The translations under genes and the position numbers were made by a program. From Chitinophaga varians (GTDB taxonomy: Bacteria; Bacteroidota; Bacteroidia; Chitinophagales; Chitinophagaceae), in NCBI RefSeq assembly GCF_014529945.1, contig NZ_JACVFB010000004.1, positions 372,001 to 436,000 on the forward strand: DNA of 64,000 nucleotides, read 5' to 3'. A model generated the notes under the pieces. The model worked only from the letters and a program-made list of their open reading frames with translations. It did not search any database and had not been told where the DNA came from. Shown piece by piece: positions 43,901-52,851 of the stretch (its first letter is position 1; each line of letters starts with the position of its first letter).

Positions 43901-45205
43901 ATCCCGGTGGGCACTGTCGATAATTTTTTCCAGCAATCCGTCCTGGTTGTAATAAAACCGGATGATAAACCCGCTGCGGTTCGTAATACTGCGCAGTTTA
44001 GCATGGCCTTTGTCTTTATAGCCGGCACGATAGAAATGATACTGCAGGCCGTTTTTGTGGCTTACATAATATTCGCCGGTTTCGGTACAATGCAGTTCAT
44101 ATTTTTCTTTAGGGTGATAAAAGCTGGTACCACGTTCCAGTATGGGAAATACCACCGGTCTGCCTGCGGTGTCGCTCATCACGACGGCTTCATCTTCGTC
44201 GCTCACCAGCAAGGTGATGTCATAGCTATGGTAAATATTTTTGCCCAGCGGACCATCATAATGGCTGTCGCTGTAGTAGTTGGCGTTCCAGGTAAAAGGA
44301 ATAGGCCCTGGCAGACTAAAGCCTTCCAGATGGCTGGCCATATGGCCGCTGGCCGCATCCACCGGCTCTCCCAGGTAGGTGCAGATAAAGGGCTGGACTG
44401 CCGCTCTGAACTTGCTGAACTGCGGAAAATGGGCCTCCATTTTAGCCAGTATGCGGGTCAGTAATTTACCCAGCATCTTTAAGGCGAACTTTAATCCATG
44501 CATCAGCCCCATGAAAAGCAGGGCGTTCAGCAGGTCGGAGAGCTTTAGTTGTTGCTCTTCTTTCATCCCCCCGATCATCACCGGCTTGCCGATAGGTAAT
44601 ACTACCATAACGGCTGTGAGGAAGTTGAGATAGAAGCCGCCGGTAGGGTTATTCATTAATATTTTGCCTACATCCTGACAAGAGTACGCCCTGCACAACC
44701 AGGTACTCTGGTACATCCCCTGGCTGATAACGGTTTTACTTCCATGTGAAAGTTGCCCTTCATGCGGGTGAAAGAACTTTGGCAACAGAAACAACGGGTG
44801 CGGTAACACGGAATGCAGCAGGTTGATTTTGCTGACAATTTTGCCCAGCCCCTTCAATTTGCCCAGGAAAGGTGGTACGGAAGGCAATCCCCACAACGCG
44901 CCCTGCGCTACCCCTTTATGCATCCCGTTGAAATATACCGATCCGCCGGTGGGTACATTTCTGGCTAAAGTGAAACCGCCTTCATCACTATACACGGGCA
45001 TAGCCGGTATGGTGACATGGATATAGTCCATCGGGTCAAAAATCAGGGCGGCAAAAGGAGTGATAGGGCAGGGGGTAAACGGCCAGGGGACTTTCAGCAT
45101 GTGAAAATCCAGCCCCAGCACTATATCAAAGTGTTTGGCGACGGGTTGGGGGTCAATGGGGGCCTTGGGGGATAAGGGGTCGTTTTTTATCTGAATGTAT
45201 GCCAT
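40952..45205 (-). CDS. PAAR-like/Rhs T6SS effector with C-terminal nuclease-like toxin
   Basis: 1417 residues. The first about 270 form a PAAR-like/DUF4150-type domain ('HGSKTVISQGMYQSTW', 'NPTGGFYLNFLTAVMVVLP', 'GKPVMIGG') with hydrophobic helices around 200-265. A DUF6531-like linker follows ('GEPVDAASGHMASHLEGF', about 283-330), then YD repeats up to about 1180 and the Rhs core signature 'GLAYNRFRYYNPEEGVYISQDPIRLGG' (quoted in parts). The core ends 'PNEFVDILGLS', the usual self-cleavage boundary. The last about 143 residues (from about 1275) are the toxin: Asp1316 ('RADFVAFD'), and Glu1331/Lys1333 ('FEVKNG'), give a PD-(D/E)XK-like pattern, a probable DNase. The tail beyond 1345 is low-complexity (N, T, G rich). 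It is next to a candidate immunity gene. Confidence 0.9.
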   Translation of the reverse strand: MAYIQIKNDPLSPKAPIDPQPVAKHFDIVLGLDFHMLKVPWPFTPCPITPFAALIFDPMDYIHVTIPAMPVYSDEGGFTLARNVPTGGSVYFNGMHKGVAQGALWGLPSVPPFLGKLKGLGKIVSKINLLHSVLPHPLFLLPKFFHPHEGQLSHGSKTVISQGMYQSTWLCRAYSCQDVGKILMNNPTGGFYLNFLTAVMVVLPIGKPVMIGGMKEEQQLKLSDLLNALLFMGLMHGLKFALKMLGKLLTRILAKMEAHFPQFSKFRAAVQPFICTYLGEPVDAASGHMASHLEGFSLPGPIPFTWNANYYSDSHYDGPLGKNIYHSYDITLLVSDEDEAVVMSDTAGRPVVFPILERGTSFYHPKEKYELHCTETGEYYVSHKNGLQYHFYRAGYKDKGHAKLRSITNRSGFIIRFYYNQDGLLEKIIDSAHRDIFFRYNDQNLITTIQAPHPELGDQGILVEMMRYTYDDKGNLKEMYNAEGYHNAFSWEGRHIIARRFNNGTEFTFRYDRHGRCVAALGPAGLYSYTFEYFDGYTVATNSLKHQKTYYHANGIVSKIVNSYGAARLFVYDEADNLVSDTNELGIATTYDYDDSSNLTGLHLPGQGSLTITYNDLRQPLTVTQPNGGIWTYTYDAAGNLLQRTNPLGAVTQFAYQDGQVNKVINPLGAVTQLQYNKQNLLSSIVLANGATVKYVYDCLGRVTDITDPAGAELQRRYNLLGKPVWIKSNNGNTVKLQYDSMGNAIGVSDRHQSVTLRYNFFGDVIQRQQGDSQIQFTYDTEGQLRRVINEHREVYSYELDSEGDVLTETGFDGLVRRFLRNAGGQVVRATLPDGSEQAYEYTAAGRIATVYYEADGSAETFGYNAMAQLISAQNGHATVQLQRNLMGWIAQEQSNEHILHHRYNLLGQRTQLQSSLGAQLDLHYNPTMNWLEQMEANGWSTQLTYNSRGQITERAMTGKVVQQNHYDPAGRLVDQITEKNNKRLQRRYTWDGDRLAGIHDSTTGTKQFKHDTYGNLAEVIYGDGSVEYRMPDAVGNLFETPQQTDRRYDKGGRLLRSPNATYQYDQLGNMVRKEERNGRVWQYRWNPAGMLENVLRPDGETVSFKYDALGRRIEKKYKQTITKWVWDGQKPLHEWKEFDAKDSSPDDVITWVFNHHNFAPAAKIKGTKKYSIVTDHLGTPIQGYDETGNLIWQREIDSYGNTRMLHGEAGFCNYLYQGQTLDTETGLAYNRFRYYNPEEGVYISQDPIRLGGNNPTLYGYVNDPNEFVDILGLSVQSCSADKGRLQAEQDINNKGLQIIGEEVTMEVNGSRIRADFVAFDPVTGEIHVFEVKNGNSQYTPNQTGANVFDKNSTANSNKTGNSNLDLTKGKTANATLSTGNQTKLDGIATGTNQPTGSVSKGTTLNNVNFHTNWYDL

Positions 45206-45217
45206 CTGTCAGGATGT

Positions 45218-45553
45218 TTAGGGTAATGATCTTACTACTTCATCACCGGGGTTATCAGGGTTATAATAAACAGTTACAGTATCGCCTGGTTGCAGCTCTT
45301 CTCCTAATGTGATGTTGGAAGCAGTATATTTTTTGCCATCTTTGGCGGTGAAAACAAGGTGGTAACGGGTGGGCTTGGCGCCATAGCGACTTACCCTGCC
45401 GGCCAGTTTGTCGGTGATGGAAGCGGTTACGGGCAGGTAGTTTTTATACTTCTTTTTGTCCGGCTGCTGCCGTATAAAGCTCCAGGCAGTGTAAGCCAGG
45501 GAAATTAACACTACTACTGCAATAACATAAACGATCGATTTTGACTTTTCCAT
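45218..45553 (-). CDS. DUF3592-like membrane-anchored protein
   Basis: 111 residues with one N-terminal helix ('IVYVIAVVVLISLAYTAWSFI'). The β-rich remainder ends with 'GDTVTVYYNPDNPGDEVV', the DUF3592 signature around a Y-x-P-x-N/D-P loop. DUF3592 proteins are widespread and uncharacterised. Here it lies 12 bases upstream of rhs and 23 downstream of the adaptor gene, so it is part of the vgrG-rhs transcript. A role in the effector module (loading or anchoring) is speculative. Confidence 0.75.
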   Translation of the reverse strand: MEKSKSIVYVIAVVVLISLAYTAWSFIRQQPDKKKYKNYLPVTASITDKLAGRVSRYGAKPTRYHLVFTAKDGKKYTASNITLGEELQPGDTVTVYYNPDNPGDEVVRSLP

Positions 45554-45576
45554 TTTCAGTTTTTTAAAAAATACGG

Positions 45577-46923
45577 TTAATTGTTATCAGCGCCTGCATA
45601 GGTCTGATATGCTTTGTGGTTCCTGATCCTGTACTGCCAGTCGGTCCCCCATAGCTCATTCATCAAAGGCAGGTGTTGGGTTAGTCGCGGATCATTTAAC
45701 TCGAGCATATCTCTTGCATAAAACAGGGGCATTGGGTTTTCTTTCAATTCTTCTGCAGGCATCTGTATAAGCAGCTGCCAGCCGGATAATAACGTGGCCG
45801 CGGCGGCTTTGTTGCCTTCTGTGCGGCGCTGACAGGAAGCCAGCATCTGGTATAGTCCTGCCAGCATCATAGGGTTGGAATCCTTACGGTCCAGCGCCAA
45901 CGCTGCTTTATATATATTGGCCGCTTCGGAAAGGTTTTTGTCGAAATAATAGAGATTGCCTTTGGCGATGCGGTATTGAAACTGTTCCTGGTTATTTTTT
46001 GTCAACCCTTTCAGTACTGCCTCGTCGCTCAGGCGGATAGCGGTATCAATGCTTTCGAGGGCTTTGGCCTTGTCAATGCCGGAATAGAAATTATGCAGGA
46101 AGAAGTAAACAATCGCTTCCTGTTGCAGCCATCGGTGCCGCTGGGTGATGGTACAGCATTCTTTTTTGTAAAATAACACATCTTTTTCACTGGAATAGGT
46201 AGAGGCTTCATTTAGCTTGATCAGGTTTTGCTGAAACCGGATCATGTCTATTTCTTCGGGAGACGTCTTTTTCGCTTTGGCCTCTTCCAGGATCTGGTCC
46301 ATGGCGCCGGGTATGTCCAGGTCTGGCTTTATGTACCTGGCCTTCGCATTATGTTTGACGAGGTCTTTATATAATGCCGCTTCTGTGTTGTCGTACAGCA
46401 TAAACCTTAGTGATACGGGAATTTCAACGGCTGCCAGCTGGGTCATCCATGCTGTTAGCTGGTCGAAATCGCTGACCTGTTCCGGGAAAAGCGCGATGGC
46501 CAGTATTTCCCTGCGGCCGTCTATGTGTAAGGCCGCTGCCAGCGAGGATAAGGCAGCCACCAGCTCTTTGGGGGTGACCGCTGATTTTTCGGGATAAGGA
46601 TGTTCCCATATCACCTGTCGGCCATAGTCCGCTACAAGTTTGCTGTCCTGATTAAACTGCTGAAAATATCCATGCAGCTGTTGCAATAAGCGCCAGGCGT
46701 AGGCCCCTCCATCTCCGTCGAATGGTTGAGGATATAACAGGAACACGTCGGGGAGCGTTTTCTCCGTAGATGTCTGAAACATCACGAAGCCCTTAATGGT
46801 CTTGTATTCTACCAGATTAGCCCCCATGATGGCGAATACCCGCGCCTCCGGATGGGTCTTTACTTCCTGGCTCCATAAATCACTGAGTTGCAGCACGCGC
46901 TGCATAATGGCATTGTTCTGCAT
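45577..46923 (-). CDS. Likely T6SS adaptor/chaperone between vgrG and rhs
   Basis: 448 residues, no named family recognised. The N-terminal half is α/β ('MGANLVEYKTIKGFVMFQTSTEKTLPDVFLLY', cited in parts: 'EYKTIKGFVMFQTS'). The C-terminal half is helical and TPR-like ('LYYFDKNLSEAANIYKAALALDRKDSNPMMLAGLYQMLAS', cited in parts: 'SEAANIYKAALALDRK'). No signal peptide. Its ATG lies three bases after the vgrG stop. Adaptors (Tap/EagR-type in Proteobacteria) are encoded between vgrG and their effector, so loading the Rhs protein onto VgrG is the natural guess. No sequence homology to those adaptors is claimed. Confidence 0.6.
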   Translation of the reverse strand: MQNNAIMQRVLQLSDLWSQEVKTHPEARVFAIMGANLVEYKTIKGFVMFQTSTEKTLPDVFLLYPQPFDGDGGAYAWRLLQQLHGYFQQFNQDSKLVADYGRQVIWEHPYPEKSAVTPKELVAALSSLAAALHIDGRREILAIALFPEQVSDFDQLTAWMTQLAAVEIPVSLRFMLYDNTEAALYKDLVKHNAKARYIKPDLDIPGAMDQILEEAKAKKTSPEEIDMIRFQQNLIKLNEASTYSSEKDVLFYKKECCTITQRHRWLQQEAIVYFFLHNFYSGIDKAKALESIDTAIRLSDEAVLKGLTKNNQEQFQYRIAKGNLYYFDKNLSEAANIYKAALALDRKDSNPMMLAGLYQMLASCQRRTEGNKAAAATLLSGWQLLIQMPAEELKENPMPLFYARDMLELNDPRLTQHLPLMNELWGTDWQYRIRNHKAYQTYAGADNN

Positions 46924-46926
46924 CCC

Positions 46927-48768
46927 TTAGTTGATATTCACTTTTGAACCTACAAGAAAAGACTCACCGCCTGCCTGCATAGTGAGTTTGCCGGCTGTTC
47001 CCACTTCCATCTCTTCTTTGGAAGCGATACTGCATTTTTGTTTGGCGCCGATATTGATCTGTGTCGGTTCTATCGAAAATCCGGAACCGTTGAAATCATT
47101 CCCGTTAACAGTCCCGGATCCCATGGATACCATCTCGGAACCTACGCCGGACACTTTCTTCGCCTTCAGCATGATGTCCTTTTCGGCAGCGATCATAATT
47201 TCTCCTTCCTTATTTAAAGTGATGGAGCTTTTGCCTTTTTCCCCTTCACCACATATCAGGGCAATGGTTACTTTGCTCTTAACCGTGATATTCCCGGCGC
47301 CGTCCATCTTCATATGATTACCATCTTTGTCTTCCACCAATACGCTGCCATCTTTATCATTCAGGATAATTTTGTTCCCGCTCCTGGTTTGTAGTGCTTT
47401 GATATCGTTGGCGGCGTTGCCGAAACTGTTATTGGCCTGTCCGTGATACACGGCGCCGATGATGTAAGGTCTGATGGCACTGTCGCCTTCAAAGCCAACA
47501 ATCACCTCTTCCCCGGCTTCGGGGATAAAGAACATCCCTTTCCCGCCGCCGGCATGAGGCGTGGTGACCCTTATCCAGGGCGTTTTTTCTTCGCCGTTCA
47601 TCCAGTGGAATTTCACACGGATCCTGCCCAGGCCTTTGGGGTCGTGGTTGTCGGTTACAATAGCGCTCTGGGCTTCACAGACCGGCGCTTCCGGAATGGC
47701 CACCGGCGGCAGTTTAACGGAAGACGGAATAGCGGTGAAATGATTACTGTATTCTCCTTTGGTGTCCACATAATGATGGCTGGAAGTCACCAGGTATTCT
47801 CCAAACTCTTCTGCGTCGCCATTGAATACGTTGTTACCGCTGATGTCGATCCTGGCTCCTGCTGCTACACCGGGATGGCCGCTTTTGCCGGTAAGCCGCA
47901 CCATTTTGCTGCTCTCCATCGCGTTGTACAGCGTGGCCATATCGTCCTGCTGTTTTTTACTACTGGAAAAGCGGAAATTCCATTGCTTAGGCTGCGTACT
48001 GTATACAGCCTGCGCTTTTTCATATACTTTTTCGCCCAGGGAGTTGAGCCCCGCTTTCTGGCCTACGTTTTCACTTTTAGGCAGACTGGTATATAACTCA
48101 CTGTTGTGATAGTCCCAGCCCATATACTGCATCTGCGCCGGCCGGGCATTCAGGTTGATGCTGAAGTCACTGAGGGAGCTGCCGTATACCAGTTTGGTTT
48201 TGGTGTCACCGGGCGGTGGACCGATAATCAGACTACGGCCATCCCAGAACATCCATTCTCCGCTTTCTGCGGTCAGCCTTTGCAAAAATGTCCATGCTGT
48301 TTCCTTGTATTGTACCACGTATTCAAAAGGCTCTTTCTGCAAAGGGTCCACTTTGGCGGCCAGCTGGTTCTGTGGAAAATATTTCAACACGTCCTGTGCA
48401 ATGTTTTTCAGTGATTTGTTTTCCCATGTTTTACAGTGTGGGCCACTGTCCAGCATGATGGTAGGGCTATAGCCGGAAATAATAACGGCTCCGTAATCGC
48501 CGTTAACACGGCAGGTCTCCACACTGGTGACAATGCCGTTAAACAGCAGGTCTCCTTTAAGCCCGATACCGGATATATGCGCTCCAAATGCAGCACCGAT
48601 CATTTCCCGTGAGGAATTGAAAATACCTGTTATACCATCAATTGTCTGCGCCGGACAGATAAATTCAAACTGATGATGATCAAATATGGTCTGCTTAAGT
48701 GAAAAGGCGCTGAACTGTGGTATGGGATTACCATTTATACTAAATATAGTATCAGTGAGCTGGGACAT
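46927..48768 (-). CDS. vgrG: T6SS spike protein VgrG
   Basis: 613 residues. It has the gp27-like N-terminal half ('YVVQYKETAWTFLQRLTAE' is the conserved VgrG 'Q-Y-x-E-x-x-x-x-F-x-x-R-L' region) and an OB-fold (about 375-460, 'SAIVTDNHDPKGLGRIRVKFHWM', 'PWIRVTTPHAGGGKGMFF', 'GEEVIVGFEGDSAIRPYIIG'). A C-terminal gp5-like β-helix follows ('SVLVEDKDGNHMKMDGAGNI'). No extra effector domain follows, so the cargo is probably the Rhs protein. It leads a five-gene unit with short gaps. The T6SS core is not in the window. Confidence 0.94.
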   Translation of the reverse strand: MSQLTDTIFSINGNPIPQFSAFSLKQTIFDHHQFEFICPAQTIDGITGIFNSSREMIGAAFGAHISGIGLKGDLLFNGIVTSVETCRVNGDYGAVIISGYSPTIMLDSGPHCKTWENKSLKNIAQDVLKYFPQNQLAAKVDPLQKEPFEYVVQYKETAWTFLQRLTAESGEWMFWDGRSLIIGPPPGDTKTKLVYGSSLSDFSINLNARPAQMQYMGWDYHNSELYTSLPKSENVGQKAGLNSLGEKVYEKAQAVYSTQPKQWNFRFSSSKKQQDDMATLYNAMESSKMVRLTGKSGHPGVAAGARIDISGNNVFNGDAEEFGEYLVTSSHHYVDTKGEYSNHFTAIPSSVKLPPVAIPEAPVCEAQSAIVTDNHDPKGLGRIRVKFHWMNGEEKTPWIRVTTPHAGGGKGMFFIPEAGEEVIVGFEGDSAIRPYIIGAVYHGQANNSFGNAANDIKALQTRSGNKIILNDKDGSVLVEDKDGNHMKMDGAGNITVKSKVTIALICGEGEKGKSSITLNKEGEIMIAAEKDIMLKAKKVSGVGSEMVSMGSGTVNGNDFNGSGFSIEPTQINIGAKQKCSIASKEEMEVGTAGKLTMQAGGESFLVGSKVNIN

Positions 48769-49055
48769 ACAGTGGATTTTTTTATGGTTAATACAACACT
48801 TTATGCATGTTATGAGGGTTACCCGAAATCAAATACGTTTTACTTCAATTCAAGATACAGTATTAAACATTTTCCCTGCGGAGAGCCTGGCAGTATGAAA
48901 TATTGGCCAGAAGTAATTAGAACTGCTAATGATCCGGGCGTTAACAATCGTAAGTTTGGTATAAATGTAAATAAAATAGGTGGAATTAAAATTTTCAAGT
49001 TAAAATACATATGCCCGGTTACGTTAACATACCGGCATTTTCGGCAACGGAAGGG
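48769..49055. other. Non-coding region upstream of vgrG
   Basis: An AT-rich region with no convincing gene; a plus-strand 95-codon frame (48772-49059) resembles nothing and overlaps only noise. It must hold the promoter of the vgrG operon. I find no perfect TAnnTTTG; the closest minus-strand candidate is GTATTTG around 48815-48830. Confidence 0.4.
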
Positions 49056-49098
49056 ATAAAAAAACATTGGGGCCGACCTTTTCCGGTCAGCCCCAATG
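49056..49098 (-). terminator. Terminator of the outer-membrane protein gene
   Basis: On the minus strand the stem CATTGGGGCTGACC (49098-49085) pairs with GGTCGGCCCCAATG (49078-49065), with one mismatch and a GGAAAA loop. It is followed by TTTTTTT. It lies 52 bases after the stop at 49150. Confidence 0.85.
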
Positions 49099-49149
49099 AT
49101 ATACACGTTAATAAATGACGTCAATCGCCAGATATCAAAATGACTACAT

Positions 49150-49653
49150 TTAAAAATTATATCCTGCTTTCAGGCCAAAGAATCCATGGGTGCCATCTTT
49201 GAACCAGGCTTCATATTTACCTTCCACATCCAGGCCCAGTAAGCGGATGCCAATGCCGGGAGCGAACAACGCACCCATACCATTGTTATAGTCACCGGTG
49301 AAGTTGACAGTACCACCTTCTGCTTTTACATACAGGATAGATATCAGATTGTAACGAAGGCCCAGTCTTACCGGTATGGCTTTCACAGAAGCATAACTGA
49401 TGTTGTTATCGCTTTTACCTTTAAAATACATAAAACCGACGGAACCTACTGCGGTCAGACCGGCCACCAGTTTTACGTCAGCACCCAGCCCTACGCCGAA
49501 ACCAGACTTGTGGCTGTTGCTGAAATCACCGGTAGGAAACCCGCCTTCTACATAAGGACCGATACTGAATCGCTTTAACTGTGCCTGCGATTGTTGTGCA
49601 CTAATGCATACCGTCAACATGACTGCGATAAACGCCAGGATGTTTCTTTTCAT
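49150..49653 (-). CDS. Small outer-membrane β-barrel protein
   Basis: 167 residues. The signal peptide is MKRNILAFIAVMLTVCISAQ. About eight β-strands follow, with alternating hydrophobic residues ('FSIGPYVEGGFPTGDFSN', 'GFGVGLGADVKLVAGL', 'GLRYNLISILYVKAEGG'), ending '...GFFGLKAGYNF' with terminal Phe. It resembles the OmpA-transmembrane/OmpX-like barrels called 'outer membrane beta-barrel protein' in Bacteroidota. It is 62 bases downstream of the RND gene and has its own terminator, so it may be read from the efflux transcript or separately. Confidence 0.8.
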   Translation of the reverse strand: MKRNILAFIAVMLTVCISAQQSQAQLKRFSIGPYVEGGFPTGDFSNSHKSGFGVGLGADVKLVAGLTAVGSVGFMYFKGKSDNNISYASVKAIPVRLGLRYNLISILYVKAEGGTVNFTGDYNNGMGALFAPGIGIRLLGLDVEGKYEAWFKDGTHGFFGLKAGYNF

Positions 49654-49715
49654 AAGAACAAATTTTCAGAGGAAATGGTGGTAGTAATCGTAATAGTCCC
49701 AAAAATAAGGAAGAA

Positions 49716-52700
49716 TTACGAATTCAGCACCGCTTCCTTCGGAATAGACAGCTGATGCCCATGTCCGTTGCCGTTATGCTCCGGGGATACCGGTTGCTCA
49801 GCAACTATTTTCGGGGGAATCAGCTTGTACACTACCGGCGTAACAATCCTCGATAACAGGGTAGAGCTGATCAGCCCTCCTATCAATACAATGGCCAGTG
49901 GCGCAATCATAGGATTGGTAGAGATAGCAATGGGTATCAGTCCCCCGATGGCGGTCAGTGATGTTAACACAATCGGGAGGAACCTGATCTCACCAGCTTC
50001 CCGTATAGCCTCTTCCAGTGATTTGCCCTGTGTGCGTAGCTGGTTGGTGAAGTCCACCAGTAAAATGGTATTCTTCACTTCAATACCCGCGAGGGCTATC
50101 AGTCCCACGATGGCAATAAAGGAGAGGGAGTTGCCGGTCAGCCATAGTGCCACGGCCGCGCCCACAATCCCTAACGGTATTACGGACAGCACGATCAGTG
50201 TGCTCTTGAAAGTTTTGAACTCCAATACCAGCACGGCAATGAACAGGAAGATGGTCACAATGATGATACTCATAAAACCACCGAAAGAATTGTTCCTGCT
50301 TTCCACTTCTCCCCCCATTTCGTAGGTATAGCCCTTCGGAAGCTGCAACTGGTCCATCTGCCGGATCACATCATTGATCACACGGTCGGGCAGAAATCCT
50401 TTTTTTACAAAGGCACCTACCGCCACCAGCCTGTTTTTCTCCTGATGATTGATACTTAAGGGTGACGTCTCCAGTTTCACGCTGGCTACCTGCGACAGCG
50501 GAATGGCGGTACCGGCCGCATTGTTGACATACAGGTCCCTGAATACGTCCAGTGTGGGTTTGCCGCTTTTTTGTTTGGTGACCAGGATATCGTAATCGGT
50601 ATCGTTTTCATCATTATACCTGCCCAGATTAATACCGGCGATGGCTAAACGTACTGCCCGGTCGATATTGACGGTAGGGATGCCCAGCTGCTGCGCTTTT
50701 TCACGGTCGATGTTCACACGGATATCTGATTTCAGTGTGCTGACCGGATTATTGATATAGATGGTGCCGGGCGTTTTCTCCAGCATCCTTTCCACCCGTC
50801 CGGCCAGTGTACGCAATGTGTCCAGGTTGTCGCCAAACAACCTTACTTCCACCGGAGCGGTAATGGGAGGGCCCTGCTCAAAGTTCTTCACTTCTACCTT
50901 GGCGCCGGGATAAGGCGTCCATTTTTTGCGGAGTTTTTCAATGAGGGCCAGTTTGTCATCCGGACTGGTATTGGGGTCCAGCTGGATAAAGAGCTGTGCA
51001 TAATCGCTATGCTCATTTTCCTGTACTTCGTTGTAATAGATGCGGGGATTACCTTTCCCGATGTTGCTGGCCACATAACGGATACTTTTCTCCTGTTTGA
51101 GCGCTTTCTCCAGTTTTTCCACAATGCTGTTGGTATAGGCGAGGTTCGACTGGGGCGGTGTGAGCACATTGATCAGAAACTGCGGCTTCTCCGAAGCGGG
51201 GAAGAGGCCGAATCCCACTGCTTTCATCAGCACCATAGCACCGCCGAAAAGCAGGAGAGACACCAGAATGGTCAGCACCGGACGATGCAACGCTTTATCC
51301 AGTAGCCTGGCATAACTGCCATGGATCAACTTTTTCAAAAGGCGCATAAAGATATTGCCATCAGGGTTGCCACTGTGTGGTTTCAGCAGGCGGCTGGCCA
51401 GGAAAGGAATGATCGTGAGCGATACCACCATGGAAGCGAGTACGCTGAAGATCACTGCCAGCGGCATACTGCGGATAAAGTCGCCGCTGCCTTCCGGCAG
51501 GAACACCAGTGGCATAAAAGCAATGATGAGCGTAGCGGTACAACCAATAACGGCCATGCCTATCTGAGAAGTGGCCTTCAGGGTGGCTTCCATTCTGGAA
51601 TGTCCTTCCAGCATCCAGCGCTCTATGTTTTCAATCACCACAATACTATCATCTACCAACAGACCGAGTGCTACTACGAGGCCTACGATGCTGAGCTGGT
51701 TCAGGTTGTAGCCGAATAGTCGCAGCAATACCACACCAATGGAAAGCGATAACGGAATAGAGATCATCACAATGAGTGCCGGCCGCTGACCTAACGGCAA
51801 CAGGGTAAACGCTACCAGTGCGATGGCGATCAGGAAGTCTTTGCCCAGGCCGCTCAACCGGTGGTTCACGGCTTCAGCCTGATCAAAATATTGCACCATG
51901 TCTATGTTGGCGGGCAGCGTCTTTTTAAACTGTGCTATTACCGGTTTGTACAGCAGCTGTGTTTTGCTGATGTTCTCACCGGCTTTCTGTGCAGCCGATA
52001 GGCTGACGCTGCGGTGCCCGTTGAGCCGTGCGAAATATTTCTCATCTTCAAAACCATAATATACCCGTGCGATGTCTTTCAGGAAGATGTTTTTGCCATT
52101 GGCGGCCGTAACAATTGTGTTGCTGATTTCGTCGATGTTTTTGTAGTTGCCGCTGGTTTTGATATTGAAGCTTTTGTCGCCCGCATCGATGCTGCCGCCG
52201 GGGATATTGGCCATTTCTCCCTGGATGGCCGCCATCACGGTGCTGGCCGGAAGATGCAGCTGCGCCATTTTGTCGAGTTCCAGTTCTACGCGTACCTGCT
52301 GGTCGGGCAGGCCATGTATCTTCACATTTTTTAGGCTGGAAACTTTTTCCAGGTCTTCCTGTAATTTTTCGGCATAATATCGCAACTTATCTCTCGAAGC
52401 ATTTTCTGATATCAGCGCTACCTGTAGCACATTCACATCGGAAGGCTCCAGTTTCTTTACTTCTATGCTATAGATGTCGGCGGGCAGCGAGGCTTTTTTG
52501 TTGTTGACTTCCCTGACCAGCTCCTGATATTTTTGGTCTACGTTGGATTCGTATTTGTATTCCACGCGTAGTACGGCCACCCCATCGCTGATGGCGGTAC
52601 GCAGCCGTTTGATATCGGCGAGGCCGTAGATATCTTTTTCGAGCGGGTCTACTACGAGATCTTCCATGTCTTTGGGACTGGTACCGGGGTAGATGACCAC

Positions 52701-52841
52701 TACGGTAAATTGTGGCGCCTGCATCTCCGGATCTTCGGAGCGGGGCATATTGAGAATGGTTGTGATGCCGAGCACAACGATCATCAGGAAGATGACGAGG
52801 GTGAACTGGTAGTTCTTGACGGCATAACCGGATATTTTCAT
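49716..52841 (-). CDS. RND efflux transporter (AcrB/HAE1-like)
   Basis: Inner-membrane proton-driven pump. 1041 residues with the two repeat halves and twelve helices. The N-terminal helix 'FTLVIFLMIVVLGITTILNMPRSEDPE' (quoted in part: 'LGITTILNMPRSEDPE') and the porter-domain segment 'TVVVIYPGTSPKDMEDLV' are typical, as is the TM4 'GLLVDDSIVVIENIERW' with two Asp for proton relay (AcrB D407/D408). The C-terminal half has 'GLIALAGIEVKNTILLVDFTNQ'. It is the last of a three-gene transcript (tolC, hlyD, acrB) under a TetR repressor. Substrates are unknown, but drugs or other xenobiotics are usual. Confidence 0.95.
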   Translation of the reverse strand: MKISGYAVKNYQFTLVIFLMIVVLGITTILNMPRSEDPEMQAPQFTVVVIYPGTSPKDMEDLVVDPLEKDIYGLADIKRLRTAISDGVAVLRVEYKYESNVDQKYQELVREVNNKKASLPADIYSIEVKKLEPSDVNVLQVALISENASRDKLRYYAEKLQEDLEKVSSLKNVKIHGLPDQQVRVELELDKMAQLHLPASTVMAAIQGEMANIPGGSIDAGDKSFNIKTSGNYKNIDEISNTIVTAANGKNIFLKDIARVYYGFEDEKYFARLNGHRSVSLSAAQKAGENISKTQLLYKPVIAQFKKTLPANIDMVQYFDQAEAVNHRLSGLGKDFLIAIALVAFTLLPLGQRPALIVMISIPLSLSIGVVLLRLFGYNLNQLSIVGLVVALGLLVDDSIVVIENIERWMLEGHSRMEATLKATSQIGMAVIGCTATLIIAFMPLVFLPEGSGDFIRSMPLAVIFSVLASMVVSLTIIPFLASRLLKPHSGNPDGNIFMRLLKKLIHGSYARLLDKALHRPVLTILVSLLLFGGAMVLMKAVGFGLFPASEKPQFLINVLTPPQSNLAYTNSIVEKLEKALKQEKSIRYVASNIGKGNPRIYYNEVQENEHSDYAQLFIQLDPNTSPDDKLALIEKLRKKWTPYPGAKVEVKNFEQGPPITAPVEVRLFGDNLDTLRTLAGRVERMLEKTPGTIYINNPVSTLKSDIRVNIDREKAQQLGIPTVNIDRAVRLAIAGINLGRYNDENDTDYDILVTKQKSGKPTLDVFRDLYVNNAAGTAIPLSQVASVKLETSPLSINHQEKNRLVAVGAFVKKGFLPDRVINDVIRQMDQLQLPKGYTYEMGGEVESRNNSFGGFMSIIIVTIFLFIAVLVLEFKTFKSTLIVLSVIPLGIVGAAVALWLTGNSLSFIAIVGLIALAGIEVKNTILLVDFTNQLRTQGKSLEEAIREAGEIRFLPIVLTSLTAIGGLIPIAISTNPMIAPLAIVLIGGLISSTLLSRIVTPVVYKLIPPKIVAEQPVSPEHNGNGHGHQLSIPKEAVLNS

Positions 52842-52851
52842 GATGATAGTG

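Noticed and set aside
39949..48768. A complete T6SS locus
   Set aside because: Only vgrG, adaptor, DUF3592 and the effector cassette are present; no sheath, tube, baseplate or ATPase gene was found.
48772..49059. A 95-codon plus-strand frame upstream of vgrG
   Set aside because: No promoter or homology; it runs into the terminator of the opposite strand.
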